From positions 1 to 64,000 of the forward strand of contig CAZAYY010000018.1 of NCBI GenBank assembly GCA_964489525.1: a stretch of DNA of 64,000 nt, given 5' to 3'. This document shows, in pieces, positions 60,021-64,000 of this stretch. The first letter of the stretch is position 1. Every line of letters begins with the position of its first letter. The notes beneath the pieces were generated by a model. The model had not been told where the DNA came from. It made no database searches and worked only from the letters and a program-made list of their open reading frames with translations. The stretch is from CAZAYY01 sp964489525. GTDB lineage: Bacteria; Chloroflexota; Anaerolineae; Anaerolineales; JABWBV01. Made by a program: the position numbers and the translations under genes.

Positions 60021-60097
60021 TCCCGGCTCCTGGCTACAGGCTACAGGCTCCTGGCTTGCAGCCTAAAGCCTACAGCCTCCAGCCTAAAGCCTAAAGC
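60021..60097. repeat. Heptanucleotide array, eleven units
   Basis: Eleven 7-bp units all ending GC: TCCCGGC, TCCTGGC, TACAGGC twice, TCCTGGC, TTGCAGC, CTAAAGC, CTACAGC, CTCCAGC, CTAAAGC twice. It is the longest array in the window and ends 31 bp before the glnS promoter. Confidence 0.92.
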
Positions 60098-60124
60098 TCT
60101 CCCCCCTCCCCGCCATCCACAACT

Positions 60125-60133
60125 TGGTATAAT
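60125..60133 (+). promoter_or_regulatory. Extended -10 promoter of glnS
   Basis: TGGTATAAT with a perfect TATAAT, giving a leader of about 35 nt that carries AAGGAG. Confidence 0.75.
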
Positions 60134-60174
60134 AAGCGGATGTGAATTCTGAACCAGGCCAAGGAGTAATCGCC

Positions 60175-61890
60175 ATGCGTGACAACCCTGTTGAAAACGA
60201 AACCACCCCCGGCAGCGAAAAGTCCCGCGATTTTATTCGCGAGATTATTGACGAGCACAACCGCACCGGCCGCTTCGTCGGGCGAGTGCACACCCGCTTT
60301 CCACCCGAACCCAACGGCTACCTGCACATTGGCCACGCCAAGTCCATCAACCTGAACTACGGGCTGGCCAAAGAGTTCGGCGGGAAGATGAACCTGCGCT
60401 TCGACGACACCAACCCGACCAAGGAAGAGCAGGAATATGTGGATTCGATCATCCAGGATGTGCGCTGGCTGGGCGCCGATTGGGAAGACCGCCTGTTTTA
60501 CGCCTCGGATTATTTTGACCAGCTGTACGAATGGGCGGTTAAACTGATTAAAGATGGCAAGGCCTACGTGGACGACCTGACCGCCGACGAGATTCGCGCC
60601 TACCGCGGCACCCTCACCGAACCCGGCAAAGACAGCCCCTACCGCACCCGCACGGTGGAAGAAAACCTGGACCTGTTTGAGCGGATGCGCGCCGGCGAAT
60701 TCCCCAACGGGGCGCGGGTGCTGCGCGCCAAGATTGACATGGCCTCGCCCAACATCAACTTCCGCGACCCCGTTCTCTACCGCATTTTGCACGCCGAACA
60801 CCACCGCACCGGCGACAAGTGGTGCATCTACCCGATGTACGACTTCACCCACGGCCAGTCCGATTCGATTGAAGGCATCACCCACTCCATCTGCACGCTC
60901 GAATTTGAAAACAACCGCCCGTTGTACGATTGGTTCATCCAGAACCTGGGCATCTACGCCCCCCAGCAAATTGAATTTGCCAAGCTCAGCCTGACCTACA
61001 CCGTGTTGAGCAAGCGCCGCCTGATCCAGCTTGTGCAGGAAAAGCACGTGCGCGGCTGGGACGACCCGCGCATGCCCACCATTGCCGGGCTGCGCCGCCG
61101 GGGCGTCACCCCCGAAGCCCTGCGCACCTTCTGCGAGGCCATCGGCGTGGCCAAACGCGACAGCACGGTGGATATCGCCCTGCTGGAGCACCACATCCGC
61201 CAGGACCTGAACAAGCGCGCCCCGCGTGTGATGGGCATTCTGCGCCCGCTCAAGGTCGTCCTGACCAATTACCCGGAAGACCAGGTGGAATATATGGACG
61301 CCATCAACAACCCGGAAGATGAAAGCATGGGGACCCGCCAGATTCCCTTCAGCCGCGAGCTGTACATTGAGCAGGACGACTTTATGGAAGACGCCCCCAA
61401 GAAGTTCTTCCGGCTGACGGTGGGCAGCGAAGTGCGCCTGCGCTATGGCTACTTTATCAAGTGTGAGAGCGTCGTCAAAGACGCCGAGGGCAATATCGTC
61501 GAACTGCGCTGCACCTACGACCCGGCCACCCGGGGCGGCTATGCCCCGGACGGGCGCAAGGTTAAGGGCACCATCCACTGGGTCTCAGCCCGCCATGCCC
61601 TGCCCGCCGAAGTGCGCCTGTACGACCGGCTCTACACCGTGGAAGACCCGATGAACGGCGAAGAAGGCAAAACCTACCTGGATTACCTCAACCCGAATTC
61701 GTTGGAAGTGCTGGAAAACAGCAGGGTTGAACCGTCGCTGGCCGCCGCCAAGGTGCTGGACTTCTTCCAGTTCGAGCGCATGGGCTACTTCAACCTCGAC
61801 CCCGACAGCCAGCCAGGTAAACTGGTTTTCAACCGCACCGTGACGCTTAAGGATACCTGGGCGAAGATTGCAGGGAGCGCGGGCGAATAA
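60175..61890 (+). CDS. glnS: Glutaminyl-tRNA synthetase
   Basis: 571 residues, the usual size. HIGH is at 51-54 in RFPPEPNGYLHIGHAKSINL, and the KMSKR loop is VLSKRR near 277. Other GlnRS features are LRFDDTNPTKEEQEYV, YPMYDFTHGQSDSIEGITHS and the C-terminal beta barrels with HWVSARHALPAEVRLYDRL. It charges tRNA-Gln directly. AGGAG stands eight bases before the ATG; an upstream GTG is less likely. The last 44 bases overlap the end of the opposite-strand YfhO gene. Confidence 0.97.
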   Translation: MRDNPVENETTPGSEKSRDFIREIIDEHNRTGRFVGRVHTRFPPEPNGYLHIGHAKSINLNYGLAKEFGGKMNLRFDDTNPTKEEQEYVDSIIQDVRWLGADWEDRLFYASDYFDQLYEWAVKLIKDGKAYVDDLTADEIRAYRGTLTEPGKDSPYRTRTVEENLDLFERMRAGEFPNGARVLRAKIDMASPNINFRDPVLYRILHAEHHRTGDKWCIYPMYDFTHGQSDSIEGITHSICTLEFENNRPLYDWFIQNLGIYAPQQIEFAKLSLTYTVLSKRRLIQLVQEKHVRGWDDPRMPTIAGLRRRGVTPEALRTFCEAIGVAKRDSTVDIALLEHHIRQDLNKRAPRVMGILRPLKVVLTNYPEDQVEYMDAINNPEDESMGTRQIPFSRELYIEQDDFMEDAPKKFFRLTVGSEVRLRYGYFIKCESVVKDAEGNIVELRCTYDPATRGGYAPDGRKVKGTIHWVSARHALPAEVRLYDRLYTVEDPMNGEEGKTYLDYLNPNSLEVLENSRVEPSLAAAKVLDFFQFERMGYFNLDPDSQPGKLVFNRTVTLKDTWAKIAGSAGE

Positions 61891-64000
61891 CCAGCGCCAG
61901 GCTAAAAACCAACAGCCCCACAAGAGAGAGAACTGCACCAACCCTGAACGATTGGGGTTGGTATTCCCAACGCACCGCGTGGCTGCCCGCGGGTAGATAC
62001 ACACCCCGAAAAGCATGGTTGACCACCAGCGCTTCGGCGGGCTGGCCGTTCACTTCGACGTTCCACCCCTGGCTGTATACCTCGCTCATCACCAAAACCC
62101 CGCCAACCGGGGTTTCCACGGATAGTATCAATTCGTCCGCCCGGTACTGCTGCCAGGCCACCGTCCCGGGCGCAGATGGCTGCGCTCCAGGCGGAACGGC
62201 CAGCGGCTTTTCAAGCAGGGCCGTGCTGGAAAAATCGAAATCGCCCCCCACCAGGCGCTCCACCCGGCGGGCCGGGTCTGGCTCCACTTCTACCGTATAG
62301 ACCATGAAAGTCCGCGGCAGGGCGGTGGTGTTTTCATACACATACAGCCCATCCAGGGTGAAGACCTCTTTGAAGCGCGGGTCTTCCAGCGGCTCGCGAC
62401 GGAACAGGTATTTGACGTTCATCCAATCCAAGAGAGGAAAGTCCGGCTGCCAGAACTGCTGGTAGCCCCGCCCACCCTGGGCGTTGTAGAGGGCTTTATA
62501 GGCCTGGTTGGGCGGGTGGTCGTAGCCGCCCACATCGAAAAAGCCGAAGACTGTCGCGTAGTTAAATCCAAAGCGGTAATACTCCGGGGCAATCCGGTAG
62601 AGCGAGGTGTCTTTCTGCAGGCTGGCAATCGGGGTGGTCAGCGGGTAGACCAGCGATTCGGGCATGGATGCGTTGTACGGGCGGCCCACCACCAAAAGCT
62701 GGAGCATGACAGCGGCCAACACCCCTGGCGCGGCCCATTTACGCAGCCCTGGCCAGCGAACCATGCCCCAAAAGAAAACCGGCAGCAAGCCATACCCGGC
62801 CACGGTGACCAGGGTGCCTGGTTTGCGCAGCGAAAAAATGCGGTACTGCCAGTGGTCCAAAAAGGTCCAGGGTTCCACCGGGTCAAACCACAGGCGGTAA
62901 TACTTGTACGAATAAAAAGCCAGCGCAAATGCCAGCCCCACACCCAGCACAGAGCCAACCGCCAGCCAGAAGCGCCGGTGGCGGGCGGGTTCTTGCAGGG
63001 CATTTTGCAGCGCATCCAGGCCAAACCCGGCCAGGGCGGCACCAAACAGCGCCAGGTACCACTTCAAGCGGGTGTTGTTCACCACGCTCAACCCGGGCAG
63101 GTAGTTAATCCCCTCGATCCCCGGCAGGCGCAGCGCCAGGGCCAGCATGCCCAACGCCAGCCCCGCCAAAAGCCATTTGCGTTTGGCATGCTCATCGCGC
63201 ACAAACAATGCCCCCGCCGCCAGGGCCATGGGCAAAGCCCCAAAATACAGGGTTTGTTCCAGGTAATTTTGGAAGCTGTCAAACGGCCACCAGTAGTTGG
63301 TGTTCCCGGGGTTGCCGAAAAAATCGGGGTACCACAGGGTTGCCAGGGTGATGACGTTGTAGGTCCAGTCTGGGGTGTAAAAAACCGAGTCCGGGTTCAT
63401 CGAGCGCGAGCGTGAGTAGGGGTTTTCGGCCAGGTAGCCGGCAAAGGGCAGCCAGTGGGCTGCGCTGAGCAGCAGGGCCAGAAAGACCCCCGCCAGGAGC
63501 GGAAGCCCAAGCCGGATTCGCCTGGCCCAGGTTTCAGGGGTCATCAGCAGCCTGCCTGCCGAATACAACCCAACCGCCATCAAATTGTGAGCGGCAGTTT
63601 CGATGTGCCCGGCTGTGATCGAGAGTGCCAGGCTGGCGGCCAACACCAGAACCCCCGTTTTTTTATACCGCTCCGTGAGCACCAGTTCACACCCGACCAT
63701 ACCCCAGGGCAGCCAGCTCAGCCCCACCCCGTGTGGGTATCCGAAACTGGTTACCATCGTGCCCGAAATGGCAAAAGTCACCCCGGCCAGCAGCGCCCCG
63801 CCTTGCTTCACCCCCAACAGGCGCGCCCAGAAGTACATCCCCAGCCCGGCTGCGACCAGTGAAAGCAGGGTGCGAATGGTGAGCATCCAGGCGGGTGAGA
63901 CCAGGTACAGCAGCCAGGTTACCGGGTAAAGCAAGGCCGACTGGGAGTTGGCCAACAGGGGTTGGCCGGCATAAAAATAGGGGTTCCAAAGGGGAAAGCG
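61847..64000 (-). CDS. YfhO-family integral membrane protein, N-terminus outside window
   Basis: 718 residues inside the window, open at the right edge. The frame reads WNPYFYAGQPLLANSQSALLYP at the start of the visible part, a YfhO signature, so the gene begins beyond the window. About ten further helices follow, then a periplasmic-type domain with WNVEVNGQPAEALVVN and VYLPAGSHAVRWEYQPQSF, and one last helix. YfhO proteins are GT-C-like and help attach sugars to wall or lipid polymers. The substrate is unknown. Confidence 0.88.
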   Translation of the reverse strand, partial: RFPLWNPYFYAGQPLLANSQSALLYPVTWLLYLVSPAWMLTIRTLLSLVAAGLGMYFWARLLGVKQGGALLAGVTFAISGTMVTSFGYPHGVGLSWLPWGMVGCELVLTERYKKTGVLVLAASLALSITAGHIETAAHNLMAVGLYSAGRLLMTPETWARRIRLGLPLLAGVFLALLLSAAHWLPFAGYLAENPYSRSRSMNPDSVFYTPDWTYNVITLATLWYPDFFGNPGNTNYWWPFDSFQNYLEQTLYFGALPMALAAGALFVRDEHAKRKWLLAGLALGMLALALRLPGIEGINYLPGLSVVNNTRLKWYLALFGAALAGFGLDALQNALQEPARHRRFWLAVGSVLGVGLAFALAFYSYKYYRLWFDPVEPWTFLDHWQYRIFSLRKPGTLVTVAGYGLLPVFFWGMVRWPGLRKWAAPGVLAAVMLQLLVVGRPYNASMPESLVYPLTTPIASLQKDTSLYRIAPEYYRFGFNYATVFGFFDVGGYDHPPNQAYKALYNAQGGRGYQQFWQPDFPLLDWMNVKYLFRREPLEDPRFKEVFTLDGLYVYENTTALPRTFMVYTVEVEPDPARRVERLVGGDFDFSSTALLEKPLAVPPGAQPSAPGTVAWQQYRADELILSVETPVGGVLVMSEVYSQGWNVEVNGQPAEALVVNHAFRGVYLPAGSHAVRWEYQPQSFRVGAVLSLVGLLVFSLALVIRPRSLQSSPRYP

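Noticed and set aside
57970..60097. gltX as cargo of a composite transposon
   Set aside because: The flanking repeats are inverted, but no transposase, target duplication or foreign base composition is seen. Only the repeats themselves are reported.
23720..60097. CRISPR arrays at the heptamer sites
   Set aside because: Units are 7 bp, contiguous, variable in sequence and without spacers; no cas gene is present.
60091..61578. 495-codon minus-strand ORF opposite glnS
   Set aside because: It lies wholly antisense to a clear GlnRS gene. Its composition (rich in Val, Ala, Gly, His) is that expected from GC-biased codons read backwards.

Overview
The window looks like chromosomal DNA of a free-living, probably anaerobic bacterium of the Chloroflexota, most likely class Anaerolineae. 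This is inferred from gene content, not from a marker gene: a MalT-type ATPase fused to a SARP/BTAD module, a tungstate uptake operon, a 7TM-PAS histidine kinase with a LuxR-type partner, a substrate-binding/vWA surface protein beside an FGE-type protein, a YfhO-type membrane protein, and moderately GC-rich DNA. There is no phage, IS element, CRISPR array or rRNA operon. One tRNA gene is present.

Layout. 0-6 kb: a secreted beta-helix protein of two tandem modules (cut by the left edge), a degenerate receiver protein and a HK/RR pair. 6-10.2 kb: a five-gene operon of ECF sigma factor plus ABC exporter. 10.3-17.5 kb: a GGCT-like fusion, pyruvate kinase, ornithine carbamoyltransferase, a second HK/RR pair and a phosphatase. 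17.5-23.7 kb: oligopeptidase F, queuosine-precursor transporter and MFS carrier, Tyr-type phosphatase, glucose-6-phosphate isomerase. 23.7-28.2 kb: tungstate transporter tupBCA with a GntR/PBP regulator and a palindromic operator, then an acyltransferase. 28.4-32.3 kb: DedA pair and an FGE - SBP/vWA - coiled-coil operon. 32.3-33.2 kb: a gene-free island packed with repeats. 33.2-39.1 kb: ferritin-like protein, a frameshifted mreB, mreC, mreD and a hydrolase/acyl-CoA-ligase fusion. 39.1-50.7 kb: a deacetylase, then an eleven-gene minus-strand CoA-thioester cluster of unknown product. 51-57 kb: the large SARP/MalT regulator and, divergently, a long RelA/SpoT homologue whose synthetase residues are lost. 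57-62 kb: hpt, tRNA-Gln(CUG), gltX and glnS, interleaved with copies of an intergenic repeat. 61.8-64 kb: a YfhO-family membrane protein cut by the right edge.

The strongest candidates for something undescribed are four. First, the CoA-ester cluster has two KAS III-like proteins without the usual His/Asn, an SCP2-type thiolase with a DUF35 partner, a crotonase with both classical glutamates replaced, two acyl-CoA ligases, a Ser hydrolase, an SDR, a MaoC protein and a 77-residue orphan. Second, the RSH protein keeps a complete ppGpp hydrolase site but no synthetase site. Third, GluRS, GlnRS and tRNA-Gln are clustered, with gltX bracketed by inverted repeat copies. Fourth, the intergenic DNA is organised in exact 7-bp (and some 9-bp) periodic arrays. 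The mreB frameshift is either a real lesion or an assembly error and should be checked first.
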